A DNA stretch of 64,000 bases from Bog-756 sp035949055 (GTDB lineage: Bacteria; Actinomycetota; Acidimicrobiia; Acidimicrobiales; RAAP-2). Within the stretch, counting starts at the first letter, position 1. Each line of letters begins with the position of its first letter. Location of the stretch: assembly GCA_035949055.1 (NCBI GenBank), contig DASZIO010000012.1, positions 1-64,000 on the forward strand, given 5' to 3'. This document shows positions 23,754 to 32,530 of the stretch, piece after piece. Under the pieces are notes generated by a model. That model had not been told where the DNA came from. It was given only the letters and a program-made list of their open reading frames with translations, and ran no database searches. The position numbers and the translations under genes were made by a program.

Positions 23754-25541
23754 GTGCCGTCCGTCGAACACATCAGGAATTTCTCGATCATCAGCCATGT
23801 CGACCATGGCAAGTCGACCCTGTCCGATCGCATCCTGGAGCTGACCGGCGCGGTGGACCCGCGCCAGATGCGTGAGCAGTACCTGGACTCGATGGACATC
23901 GAGCGCGAGCGCGGCATCACCATCAAGGCCCAGAACGTGCGGGTTCCCTGGCACAGCCATACCCTCCACCTCATCGACACGCCCGGGCACGTGGACTTCG
24001 GGTACGAGGTCAGCCGTTCGCTGGCCGCCTGCGAAGGTGCGGTCCTCCTGGTCGACGCGTCCCAGGGCATCCAGGCCCAGACCCTGGCCAATTGCTACCA
24101 GGCGCTCGAGCACGATCTCGAGATCGTGGCCGTCCTCAACAAGATCGACCTGCCGGCCGCCGATCCCGATCGGTACGGCGCCGAGATCGAACGGGTGCTC
24201 GGTCTGGACGCAGCCGACATCCTGCGCATTTCGGCCAAGACGGGCGCTGGCGTCCCCGAGCTGCTGGACGCCATCGTCGAGCGGATCCCGGCTCCGGCGG
24301 GGAACGCCGCCGCGCCCCTGCGGGCGCTGATCTTCGATTCCGCGTATGACCAGTACCGCGGGGTGGTGAGCTCGGTCAGGGTGATGGACGGCACGCTGAC
24401 CGCTTCCGACCGGCTCAGGTTCATGCACGCCGCCACCAACCACGAGGTGGAGGAGATCGGCGTCCGAACGCCGGCGAACCGGCCGGTGGACCGGCTCGGC
24501 CCTGGCGAGGTGGGGTATCTGATCGCCGGCATCAAGGACGTCGGCGGTGCCCGCTCGGGCGAGACGGTGACCACCGCCTCCAACCCGGCGCACGAGCCGC
24601 TGGCCGGGTACCGCGACCCGAAGCCGATGGTCTTCTGCGGCCTCTTCCCGATCGACGGGGACGAGTTGCCCGCCCTACGCGACGCCCTGGAGAAGCTGCG
24701 CCTGAACGACGCCAGCTTCACCTACGAGCCGGAGTCGTCGCGGGCGCTCGGGTTCGGGTTCCGGTGCGGGTTCCTCGGTCTGCTGCACATGGAGATCGTC
24801 CGCGAGCGGCTCGAGCGCGAGTTCGATCTCTCGCTTATCGCCACGGCCCCGTCGGTGGCCTACCGCGCCTTTCTGGTCAACGGCACCGAGGTCGACGTGG
24901 AAAATCCCAGTGACCTGCCCGAGCCGGGCCAGCTCGAGCGGGTCGACGAGCCCATACTGCGGGCCACCATTCTCTCCCCGGCGGAGTACACCGGCACGAT
25001 CATGGACCTGTGCCAGGGGCGGAGGGCCGAGATGGTCAAGATGGAGTATCTGTCGCCGGAGCGGGTCGAATTCGTCTACCTCATCCCGCTGGCCGAGGTG
25101 GTGGTCAACTTCTTCGACCAGCTGAAGAGCCGGACCAAGGGATATGCCAGCCTGGACTACGAGCCGCACGGCTACGCCACCTCAGAGCTGGTCAAGGTCG
25201 ACCTGCTCATCAACCACACCCCGGTCGATGCCTTCTCCACCATCGTCCATCGGGCCGAGGCCGAGTCCTACGGCCGCCGGATGACCGAGAAGCTGGGCGA
25301 GCTCATCCCCCGCCAGCTGTTCGACGTGCCCATCCAGGCGGCCATCGGGGGCCGGATCCTGGCCCGCGAGACGGTCAAGGCCCGCCGCAAGGATGTCCTG
25401 GCCAAGTGCTACGGGGGGGACATCACCCGGAAGCGCAAGCTCCTCGAGAAGCAGAAGGAGGGCAAGCGGAAGATGAAGAACATCGGTCGGGTGGAGGTCC
25501 CCCAGGAGGCGTTCGTCTCCGCGCTCAAGCTGGACGACTGA
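23754..25541 (+). CDS. lepA: Elongation factor 4 (LepA), ribosomal back-translocase GTPase
   Basis: 595 aa from GTG 23754 (PSVEHIRNFSIISHVDHGKSTL follows at once). GTPase motifs: G1 HVDHGKST, G2 RGITIKA, G3 DTPGHVDF, G4 NKIDLP. The C-terminal LepA-specific domain includes GGDITRKRKLLEKQKEGKRKMK. Acts on stalled ribosomes to promote back-translocation. Starts further upstream would add over 100 residues of non-homologous sequence and are rejected. A TACGCT -10 nine nt upstream suggests near-leaderless expression. Confidence 0.96.
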   Translation: MPSVEHIRNFSIISHVDHGKSTLSDRILELTGAVDPRQMREQYLDSMDIERERGITIKAQNVRVPWHSHTLHLIDTPGHVDFGYEVSRSLAACEGAVLLVDASQGIQAQTLANCYQALEHDLEIVAVLNKIDLPAADPDRYGAEIERVLGLDAADILRISAKTGAGVPELLDAIVERIPAPAGNAAAPLRALIFDSAYDQYRGVVSSVRVMDGTLTASDRLRFMHAATNHEVEEIGVRTPANRPVDRLGPGEVGYLIAGIKDVGGARSGETVTTASNPAHEPLAGYRDPKPMVFCGLFPIDGDELPALRDALEKLRLNDASFTYEPESSRALGFGFRCGFLGLLHMEIVRERLEREFDLSLIATAPSVAYRAFLVNGTEVDVENPSDLPEPGQLERVDEPILRATILSPAEYTGTIMDLCQGRRAEMVKMEYLSPERVEFVYLIPLAEVVVNFFDQLKSRTKGYASLDYEPHGYATSELVKVDLLINHTPVDAFSTIVHRAEAESYGRRMTEKLGELIPRQLFDVPIQAAIGGRILARETVKARRKDVLAKCYGGDITRKRKLLEKQKEGKRKMKNIGRVEVPQEAFVSALKLDD

Positions 25542-25589
25542 CGGGTCGATCCTTATCTCGTCGCAGTTCCGTCCGATCGAGGTCCATCG

Positions 25590-26840
25590 GTGCTCCAGCA
25601 GCTGGCGTCCAGTGTCTCCCCCGTGTCACAGGACACGTCCATCCGTGTGTCCGGGCTCTCGAAGACCTACCGCATCCTGCGGCGCGACGAGCAGGCGACT
25701 TCTGCCGCCGAGGCAGTCATCAAGCGGGTGCGGGAATCCAAGCGGGGAAAGAAGAAGGTCGAGCAGTTCGACGCCCTTCACGACGTGAGCTTCGATGTCC
25801 CCTGGGGACAGGTGGTGGGCATCATCGGCCGAAACGGCGCCGGGAAGTCGACACTGCTCAAGATCATCAACCGGATCACCGCGCCCACCCGGGGCCGCAT
25901 CGAGCTCGGTGGCCGGGTCGGGAGCCTGCTCGAGGTGGGGACGGGGTTCCACCCGGAGTTGACCGGGCGGGAGAACGTCTATCTGAACGGAACCCTGCTC
26001 GGCATGCGGCGCCGGGAGATCAAGGAGCGCTTCGACGCCATCGTGGCCTTCGCCGGGACGGAGCGGTTCCTCGACACCCAAGTCAAGCGGTACTCGACCG
26101 GGATGTACATCCGGCTGGCCTTCGCCGTGGCCGCCCATCTCGACAGTGAGATCCTGGTAGTCGACGAGGTGCTGGCCGTCGGGGACTCGGACTTCCAGGC
26201 CAAGTGCCTGCGGAAGATGCGCGACGTGGCCCGCGACGGACGCACGGTGCTGCTGGTCAGTCATCAGTTGCAGACCGTCTCGGACCTGTGCAACTCGGCG
26301 CTGTACCTGGACGCCGGACACCTGGTCCTCCATGGCACGGTCGAGGAGGCGATGGAGCAATACAAGCGGAGCTTCGCCCGCTCCACTCCGGTAATGAAGG
26401 AGGCCACCCGTCGCCCGGGGACCGGCGAGCTCCGGTTCCTCGAGGCCTCCGTGGCCGAGGACATCACTCGGCCCGGGAACGAGGTGGTGGTGGAGTTCGC
26501 CATCGGCGCCAACCCCGGTTTCGGCAACCGATACCACGTCTCCTGTTTCGTGAACAACGAGGACGGCATGCTCATCGCCCAGTGCGACTCGCGGGTGGGG
26601 GACTTCTATCTCGACCCGTCGACCGATGTGGAGGCCCGGCTGCGGCTCCGGACCCCCTGGCTGAAGCCCGGGGCGTACACCGTGGACCTCTTCATCGTCG
26701 CCGGCGGCCGCGCCGCCGACATCTGGGAACAGGCCTGCCACTTCCAGGTGCTCCCGGTGAGCCCCTACCCCCACCCGACCACACCGGACGGAACCGACCG
26801 GGGGATCGTGTTCCCCGACTTCGACTACTCGCAGAACTGA
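25590..26840 (+). CDS. ABC transporter ATP-binding protein, Wzt-type polysaccharide exporter
   Basis: 416 aa. N-terminal nucleotide-binding domain: Walker A GRNGAGKST, signature YSTGMYIRLAFAVA, Walker B EILVVDEVLAVGD and switch SHQ. The segment VGSLLEVGTGFHPELTGRENVYLNG is typical of teichoic-acid/O-antigen exporter ATPases (TagH/Wzt). A C-terminal beta-rich domain (about residues 275-400, VVVEFAIGANPGFGNRYHVSCF) matches Wzt carbohydrate-binding domains that recognise the end of the glycan. GTG start. Four nucleotides separate it from its permease. Confidence 0.92.
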   Translation: MLQQLASSVSPVSQDTSIRVSGLSKTYRILRRDEQATSAAEAVIKRVRESKRGKKKVEQFDALHDVSFDVPWGQVVGIIGRNGAGKSTLLKIINRITAPTRGRIELGGRVGSLLEVGTGFHPELTGRENVYLNGTLLGMRRREIKERFDAIVAFAGTERFLDTQVKRYSTGMYIRLAFAVAAHLDSEILVVDEVLAVGDSDFQAKCLRKMRDVARDGRTVLLVSHQLQTVSDLCNSALYLDAGHLVLHGTVEEAMEQYKRSFARSTPVMKEATRRPGTGELRFLEASVAEDITRPGNEVVVEFAIGANPGFGNRYHVSCFVNNEDGMLIAQCDSRVGDFYLDPSTDVEARLRLRTPWLKPGAYTVDLFIVAGGRAADIWEQACHFQVLPVSPYPHPTTPDGTDRGIVFPDFDYSQN

Positions 26841-26843
26841 CCC

Positions 26844-27653
26844 ATGGCCACCATCGTCATCACCCCACCGCGGAAGTTCTCACTGCCCAAGATCAAGCAG
26901 CTGTGGGAGGCGCGCGAGGTGCTCTACCGGTTCGGCGCCCGCGACGTGACCCTGCGCTACCGCCAGACGTTGCTCGGCGTGGTGTGGGTCATCCTCCAGC
27001 CCCTCCTCACCGCTCTGATCTTCGCCGTGGTCTTCGGCAAGGTGGCCAAACTGCCGTCTGGCGGGGTCCCGTATGTGGTCTTCGCCTTCGCCGGCCTGTT
27101 GGCCTGGAACCTGTTCAACGGAATCATCACCCGGGCCGCCACCTCTCTCGTCTCCAACCGCGACCTGGTGTCCAAAGTGTTCTTCCCCCGCATGCTGGTG
27201 CCGCTGTCGACGTCGGTCTCGACCATCACCGACTTCTTCGTCTCGGTGGTGTTCATGGCCGTCCTGTTGGTCGTCTACGGGATCCGGCCAGGCGTCGCCA
27301 TCGTGCTCTTCCCGGTCTGGACGGTACTGGTCATCCTGCTGGCCAGCGGCTGCGGCCTGGTGGCCGGTGCCCTGCAGGTGCGCTACCGCGACATCGCCTA
27401 TGTCGTCCCGTTCGCTCTGCAGTTCCTGCTCTACGCCAGCCCGGTCGGCTACGCCGTGCCCAAGCACTACGAGCTCATCTACAACCTCAATCCGCTGACG
27501 TGGATCCTGAACGAGTTCCGCTGGTCCTTTCTGCACCAACCAGCCCCGCCCAGCTGGCAGATCGTGGCGTCACTCGCGGTGGCCATCACCGTCTTCATCG
27601 CGGGCGTGCTCATCTTCGAACAGATGGAGCGCGGCTTCGCCGACGTGATCTGA
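26844..27653 (+). CDS. ABC transporter permease, Wzm/TagG-type polysaccharide exporter
   Basis: 269 aa with six hydrophobic helices. The N-terminal amphipathic LWEAREVLYRFGARDVTLRYRQTLLGVVWVILQPLL and SNRDLVSKVFFPRMLVPLS are signatures of ABC-2 type O-antigen/teichoic-acid exporters; the loop before the last helices carries NPLTWILNEFRW. Forms the membrane channel with the preceding Wzt-like ATPase to flip a lipid-linked glycan made by the neighbouring glycosyltransferases. Its stop abuts the convergent hydrolase stop with no spacer. Confidence 0.93.
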   Translation: MATIVITPPRKFSLPKIKQLWEAREVLYRFGARDVTLRYRQTLLGVVWVILQPLLTALIFAVVFGKVAKLPSGGVPYVVFAFAGLLAWNLFNGIITRAATSLVSNRDLVSKVFFPRMLVPLSTSVSTITDFFVSVVFMAVLLVVYGIRPGVAIVLFPVWTVLVILLASGCGLVAGALQVRYRDIAYVVPFALQFLLYASPVGYAVPKHYELIYNLNPLTWILNEFRWSFLHQPAPPSWQIVASLAVAITVFIAGVLIFEQMERGFADVI

Positions 27654-29321
27654 TCAGCCGTCGGATGTCTCGGCGCAGTGCGACAGGAGCCACCGGACGA
27701 GGATGGGGTAGGCGCGCCCCTGGCTGTCCACGGTGTAGAGGGAATGGTCACTGCCCGGCACGATCTCGACGTCCAGCAGGCCGCGCCGGTGCTGGCCTCT
27801 CCGCACGAACGACCAGTACAGGGACGGCTCGAACTGCTCGGCGTCAGCCTGACTGGCGATGAGCAGCACCGGAGTACCCCGCCGGCTCACGCCGACCACC
27901 CCGTCGGTGGCCGAGCGCTTGACCCACAGCTGCAGCAGGGCACGCCACGCCCCGGTGGCCACCCGCGAGTGCCGCACCGCCAAGGCCTGGAGGGCCGGTG
28001 GCATCGGCCGGTAGGCGAGCCGACGGGGGTCGATGTCCCCCCGGTCCACCTCCGGCACCCAACTGGTGAGGCCGGGGTTCACCGCACAGATCCCCGACAG
28101 GCGGAGCCGGAGCCCGGCCTCGATGGCGTGGTAGGCGCCCGACGACAGGCCCACGAGGATCACGTTGCGGCCATCCCGGTGGTCGAACGACTGGGCCAGT
28201 TCCACCACGTCGTCGATGGCCTCCGGCGCCTTGGGTACCTGCCGGGGTTGGCCGGGCCGGCCGAAGGACTCACCGATCCCGTCGACGTCCGCCCGGATGG
28301 ACCGGATGCCCTCGACCGCCAGCTGCCGGGCCAATTCGACCCACATCCGACCCGGACCGGTGTGGTCGAGGGCGCCGGCCGAGAGGAAGACCACCGTGTT
28401 CGGCTCCGGTCGGCCCGGTCCGGCGGGATCGGTGATCATCCCGAACAGGCGGTGCGGCCCGAGCCACACCGGCTGCTCGACGATCGAACGCCCGTCTCCG
28501 GTGCGGGCCACCTCCGCCGAGTCCACCGGGCGGAAGGTGACTGGGGTGTGCGGGCCATCAACGGCCCGATCGGTCCACCTGCAGATGGTCTCGATGGTGG
28601 CGTCGGGCAGGGTCAGCATGTCGGGGGGGACATCGAGCAGCTCCGGTTGGCCGCCGATCTCGGCCCACTCGGCCGGGCTGTCGGCGAAGGCGCCTTGGCG
28701 GGACACCACCCGGCTGCCGGCGCGGGCCAGCACCACGGTGGCGTGGGTGGCGGTGGGCCCGGGTGGGATCAGGTCGAGGGTCGAGAGCTCAGCGACCGCG
28801 TCTTCGGCGAAGGTGAACGCCGGGCCGGCCACCGACCCGTCACCCGCCTGTCTCGCCCCGTAACCGGTGGCCGACAACGTTCGCTCGACACGGAGGAAGT
28901 CGCGCCCCGAAAGGCAGGGATCCCATTGCACCAGTCCCTCGACCTTGGCCCCGCGGGCGACAGCCTCGGCGGCCAGCAGGGCGCCCATCCGCAGGCCGAT
29001 GAGGACGACCGCACCACCATGGGCGCGTCGGGCCAGCAGCACTGCCTCGTCCACGCTCGACAACCAGTCGGCCAACCTTCCCGTCTGGCCCCAGGACCCG
29101 GCCGAGTCACCGGTTCCGCCGTAGGAGAACCGGAGGGCGCCCACACCGCCGTCCGCCAACCGGTCACAGAGGCACTGCAGGGCCGGCAGCGCGTTGGCCT
29201 CCTCGTGTCCGAGCGGCGGGCACACGACGGCGATGCCCCGCACCCCTCGGTCGTCCGGCAGGTGCAGCCATCCGAACAACCGGCGGTCCGGGGGGCCGAA
29301 CCACGTCGGTGTGCCGGTCAT
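27654..29321 (-). CDS. Two-domain alpha/beta hydrolase-like protein, paralogue A (glycan cluster)
   Basis: 555 aa from ATG 29321; upstream in-frame starts to 29435 are less likely. Two tandem alpha/beta-hydrolase domains. Domain 1 (about 5-250) begins WFGPPDRRLFG, has CPPLGHEE and LRFSYGGTGDSAG, but its elbow is GLRMG: Arg111 stands where the catalytic Ser belongs. Domain 2 (about 285-555) has a normal GLSSG elbow (Ser393) and a C-terminal His in GSDHSL. This matches the pair of exosortase-associated hydrolases in polysaccharide clusters, here fused; function unproven. Clear paralogue of the 44194-45972 gene. Located inside the glycan export cluster. Confidence 0.85.
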   Translation of the reverse strand: MTGTPTWFGPPDRRLFGWLHLPDDRGVRGIAVVCPPLGHEEANALPALQCLCDRLADGGVGALRFSYGGTGDSAGSWGQTGRLADWLSSVDEAVLLARRAHGGAVVLIGLRMGALLAAEAVARGAKVEGLVQWDPCLSGRDFLRVERTLSATGYGARQAGDGSVAGPAFTFAEDAVAELSTLDLIPPGPTATHATVVLARAGSRVVSRQGAFADSPAEWAEIGGQPELLDVPPDMLTLPDATIETICRWTDRAVDGPHTPVTFRPVDSAEVARTGDGRSIVEQPVWLGPHRLFGMITDPAGPGRPEPNTVVFLSAGALDHTGPGRMWVELARQLAVEGIRSIRADVDGIGESFGRPGQPRQVPKAPEAIDDVVELAQSFDHRDGRNVILVGLSSGAYHAIEAGLRLRLSGICAVNPGLTSWVPEVDRGDIDPRRLAYRPMPPALQALAVRHSRVATGAWRALLQLWVKRSATDGVVGVSRRGTPVLLIASQADAEQFEPSLYWSFVRRGQHRRGLLDVEIVPGSDHSLYTVDSQGRAYPILVRWLLSHCAETSDG

Positions 29322-29416
29322 GTCAGACCGCGCCGATCGAGAGGGATGCCCGAGGCATGCCGTGGTATCGGCAATCATCGAGGCGGTATTGAGCGCCGTG
29401 TACGTTTTGTGAGGCC

Positions 29417-30346
29417 ATGACCGACCGCTCTTCATCCGCCCCGGGCTCTGCCGGTGAACGGCCCCGGAACCGCCGACAGCTCCGGCTGGGCGCGTACCTG
29501 CTGCTCGGCGATCCTGCCTACCTCGAGCAGAGCATTCGCTCGCTCTATGGCATCGCCGAGCGGATCGTCGTGGTCTTCGACCAGGACGGGCTGAGCTGGA
29601 CCAAACGGCCCCTCCCCGTCCAGCACTGCCTGTCGGTGGTGGAAGGCATCGACACCGGCGGCAAGGTGTCCTTGCTCCCCGGCAACTTCCATGACACCGG
29701 GCTGGCCCCCTTGGAAGCGGAGACGGTGGAGCGTAATGCGGGGATCGCCGCGCTGGGCCGGACGGTCGACTGGGTGGTCCAGATCGACACCGACGAGGTG
29801 CTCGGCAACCCAGCCCGCTTCGTGGAGTCCGTCAGCCGGGCGGACGCCGCCGGTCGCTCGTCGCTCGACTATCCGGCGCGCTGGCTCTATGGGCACGTCG
29901 GCGGGAGGACCTACCTCGAACGCTGTCGCCGGGCCTGGGGGATCTCGGCCGGCTACCCCGGCCCGGTGGCCGTACGCGCCGGTACCGCGCTACGCCTGGC
30001 CCGACAGTGTGACGTGCCGGTCTGGCGGGCCGACTTCCGGCCGCGCAACACCGACCCCTTCCACCCCGCCGACGTCCCCGTGGACGAGACGGTGGACCCG
30101 AATGATGCGATCTGGCACTTCTCGTGGGTGCGCTCGGAAGCTGAGATGCGGGCCAAGTCGACCTCTTCCGGCCATGTGGACGACCTCGACTGGGGCAAGG
30201 AGATCGACCGGTGGCTGGTGCGCTGCCGGCATCCCCGCGTCACAACCCTGTTGACCCCGTTGCGCCGGAGCCCGACGATCTCGGGCCCTCCGACCTGGCT
30301 CCGGTCGGTGAGGGTGCCGGCACCGGTCGTGGCCGGGGTGGGATGA
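29417..30346 (+). CDS. Glycosyltransferase, GT2-like (GT-A fold)
   Basis: 309 aa. LGAYLLLGDPAYLEQSIRSLYGIAERIVVVFDQDG resembles the start of a GT-A nucleotide-binding domain, and WVVQIDTDEVLGNP supplies a DxD-type metal motif. The C-terminal part (DPNDAIWHFSWVRSEAEMRAK) is typical of the family of glycosyltransferases that begin with a diversion rather than a standard VxxPTxN. Probably adds a sugar to the glycan exported by the adjacent ABC system. Overlaps the next glycosyltransferase by ATGA. A TACGTT lies 10 nt before the ATG. Confidence 0.75.
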   Translation: MTDRSSSAPGSAGERPRNRRQLRLGAYLLLGDPAYLEQSIRSLYGIAERIVVVFDQDGLSWTKRPLPVQHCLSVVEGIDTGGKVSLLPGNFHDTGLAPLEAETVERNAGIAALGRTVDWVVQIDTDEVLGNPARFVESVSRADAAGRSSLDYPARWLYGHVGGRTYLERCRRAWGISAGYPGPVAVRAGTALRLARQCDVPVWRADFRPRNTDPFHPADVPVDETVDPNDAIWHFSWVRSEAEMRAKSTSSGHVDDLDWGKEIDRWLVRCRHPRVTTLLTPLRRSPTISGPPTWLRSVRVPAPVVAGVG

Positions 30347-31341
30347 GCCTCCCCCGGGCCTCGGTCGCAGTCGTCACCTACGAGCGGCCGACCTTCGTGA
30401 CCCGCTGCCTCGACCACCTGCTGGCCCAGTCCGAGCCCCCATCGGAGATCATCGTGGTCGATTCGTCCACCACCGATGACACGGGACGGCTGGTCCGAGA
30501 CCGTTACCCCACGGTGAGGTATGAGGTGTGCCCGGCCGGCCGCGGGGCGACCGCCACGGCTCGGAACATCGGCTACACCATGACCACCGGCGAGGTGCTC
30601 GCCTTCATCGACGACGACGCCTTCGCGGAGCCCAACTGGCTCGAGCGGCTGTTGCCCTTCTTCGAGGATCCGGCAGTGGGTGGCGTGGGTGGCCGGCAGA
30701 TCCGACGCCAGCCTGGTGAGCTCGAAGAGGGCGTCGACGCCATCGGGCTCCTGAAGGAGGACGGCACGCTGACCGGCCACTTCGCCGCCGATCCCGGTGG
30801 CCCGGTGTCCGTCGACCACCTGCTCGGGGCCAACATGTCCTTCCGCCGGGCGGCCCTCGACCGGATCGGTGGGATCCGCGACGGGTATGCCGGCACGTGC
30901 ATCCGGGAGGAGACCGACCTGTGCCTCCAGGTGTCGCAGGCCGGGTACCGGCTCATCTACACCCCCGACGCGGTGGTGGAGCACGTCGCCGCCCCCTACG
31001 CCAAGGGCGAGCGATTCGACCTGCGCTATGCCTACTGGGCCCAGAAGAACCACTTGATCCTGCTCATCAGGAACTTCGGTCTCCGAGCACCGATGGTCCG
31101 CGCTTACCTGGCGAGTTCGGTGCGCCAGGCCGGGCGGGACTCATCGGCCCGGTTCGGCACGGCGTGGGGCCGAGCCAAGGGCCGTGACCGCCGCGGGGCG
31201 GTCCGGGCGTCGGGCGCCGGGGTGGCCCGGGGGAGCGTGGCGCTCGTGGCCTCGGTGTCGGGTGTGGCCGCCGGGGTGCGGCTGGCCCGGGAGGACCGCC
31301 GGCGGACCGGCCGGGCCCGGCCCGGGGGAGTGGGGCGCTAG
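30343..31341 (+). CDS. Glycosyltransferase family 2
   Basis: 332 aa from ATG 30343 (ATGA overlap). SVAVVTYERPTFVTRCLDHLLAQ is the standard GT2 opening, VDSSTTDDT and AFIDDDAF give the nucleotide-sugar and DxD motifs, and GANMSFRRAALDRIGG with EETDLCLQVSQAGYRL is the acceptor-side signature with the catalytic ED pair. The C-terminal ~80 residues are Arg/Ala-rich and low complexity. Co-transcribed with the preceding glycosyltransferase; converges on the next gene with a 4-bp stop overlap. Confidence 0.92.
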   Translation: MSLPRASVAVVTYERPTFVTRCLDHLLAQSEPPSEIIVVDSSTTDDTGRLVRDRYPTVRYEVCPAGRGATATARNIGYTMTTGEVLAFIDDDAFAEPNWLERLLPFFEDPAVGGVGGRQIRRQPGELEEGVDAIGLLKEDGTLTGHFAADPGGPVSVDHLLGANMSFRRAALDRIGGIRDGYAGTCIREETDLCLQVSQAGYRLIYTPDAVVEHVAAPYAKGERFDLRYAYWAQKNHLILLIRNFGLRAPMVRAYLASSVRQAGRDSSARFGTAWGRAKGRDRRGAVRASGAGVARGSVALVASVSGVAAGVRLAREDRRRTGRARPGGVGR

Positions 31342-32462
31342 GCGACGGCGCGGAAGGCGCCTTCGATGCCGTCGACCATCTGAGCGAGGGTGAAGCCCTG
31401 GTGCACCCGCGACTCGCACAGGGCGCCGAGCCCGGGTTCCTCCTCCCGCCAACGCACGAGTGATCGCAGCTGTTCGACCAAGCCGTCGACGTCACCGCGC
31501 TCGAACAGGAACCGCTCGAAGGGGCCCTCGAGGATCTCGGGGATGCCCCCGACCCGCGAAGCCACGACCGGACGTCCCGTCGAGAGGCCCTCGATCACCG
31601 TGCGGCCAAAGGGCTCGTCCCAGATCGACGGGACGACGACCACGTCCGCCGCGTGGAGAGTGACCACCACGTCACGGCGGGCGGGCAGGAACCGCACGTC
31701 CTCACCGGCCAGCGCCTCGAGCTGGGCCTGGTACGCGCCCTCATCGTTGTCGACCATGGACGAGCCCACCACGAGGAGACGGGAGCCCTGCGGATCGAGG
31801 CTCAGGCGGCGCCATGCCTCCAGCAGCACGTGCACCCCCTTCTCCCGGTCGAGCCGCCCGAAGTAGGTGACGACGAAGCCGTCATCGGGGAGCTCGAGGA
31901 TGCGGCGCGCCGCGGTGCGCTCCTCCATCCCCCCGAACGGGTATTCCGCCGGGTCGATGCCGTTGAAGACAACGACCGCTCTGGTCGGGTCGAGCCCGGC
32001 GGCCAGCCATTCGTCGGCCACGAACTGGGAGATGATGATGAATCGGTCGACATGCCGATTGAGGAAGGCCATGCGGTCGGGGCTCAGGTCGGTGTGACCG
32101 TGCAGATGGCAGACGACGGGAGCGCGCGCCAGCCGGCCTGCCGGCACCGCCCAGCCGTTGGAGAACACCCGGTTGCCGTAGATGACGTCCGGCCGCCGCC
32201 GGGCTGCCGCCCAGACGGCCGGGGCCATCTGCACCATGGCCCTCGGCCGGTCCCGGCGTCCTTCTGGGTACCAGTAGTCGACCGCCGGAACTCTGGTCAC
32301 CGATCGGCAGAACTTCCGGTACTCGGGCTCGAACGAGCCCGGTTCGACATAGAGAAGATCGACCTCGTGTCCACGTCGGGCCAGTTCGCGGCTGGCCTGC
32401 AGCACGTGCATTTCGACGCCTCCGGTCGGAGTCGTCCCGTACACGTTGGTCACCAGCTTCAC
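31338..32462 (-). CDS. Glycosyltransferase family 4
   Basis: 374 aa GT-B enzyme. VYGTTPTGGVEMHVLQASRELARRGHEVDLL is the N-terminal Rossmann half with the GG loop; VTYFGRLDREKGVHVLLEAW and the EX7E motif DEPFGRTVIEGLSTGRPVVAS mark the donor-binding C-terminal half. Retaining transferase, probably acting on the cluster's glycan. GTG start with a perfect AGGAGG 5 nt upstream, and a -10 TAGGTT at 32492-32487, so unlike many neighbours it has a normal leader. Confidence 0.93.
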   Translation of the reverse strand: MKLVTNVYGTTPTGGVEMHVLQASRELARRGHEVDLLYVEPGSFEPEYRKFCRSVTRVPAVDYWYPEGRRDRPRAMVQMAPAVWAAARRRPDVIYGNRVFSNGWAVPAGRLARAPVVCHLHGHTDLSPDRMAFLNRHVDRFIIISQFVADEWLAAGLDPTRAVVVFNGIDPAEYPFGGMEERTAARRILELPDDGFVVTYFGRLDREKGVHVLLEAWRRLSLDPQGSRLLVVGSSMVDNDEGAYQAQLEALAGEDVRFLPARRDVVVTLHAADVVVVPSIWDEPFGRTVIEGLSTGRPVVASRVGGIPEILEGPFERFLFERGDVDGLVEQLRSLVRWREEEPGLGALCESRVHQGFTLAQMVDGIEGAFRAVA

Positions 32463-32486
32463 TCCGGCCTCCTAGTGATCCGCGGC

Positions 32487-32492
32487 AACCTA
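32487..32492 (-). promoter_or_regulatory. -10 element of the GT4 gene
   Basis: TAGGTT on the reverse strand, 24 nt before the GTG start, upstream of the AGGAGG ribosome site at 32473-32468. Confidence 0.4.
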
Positions 32493-32530
32493 GCGCGCCC
32501 GGCGTGCGTTCCCGTCATCATGAGCACGGG

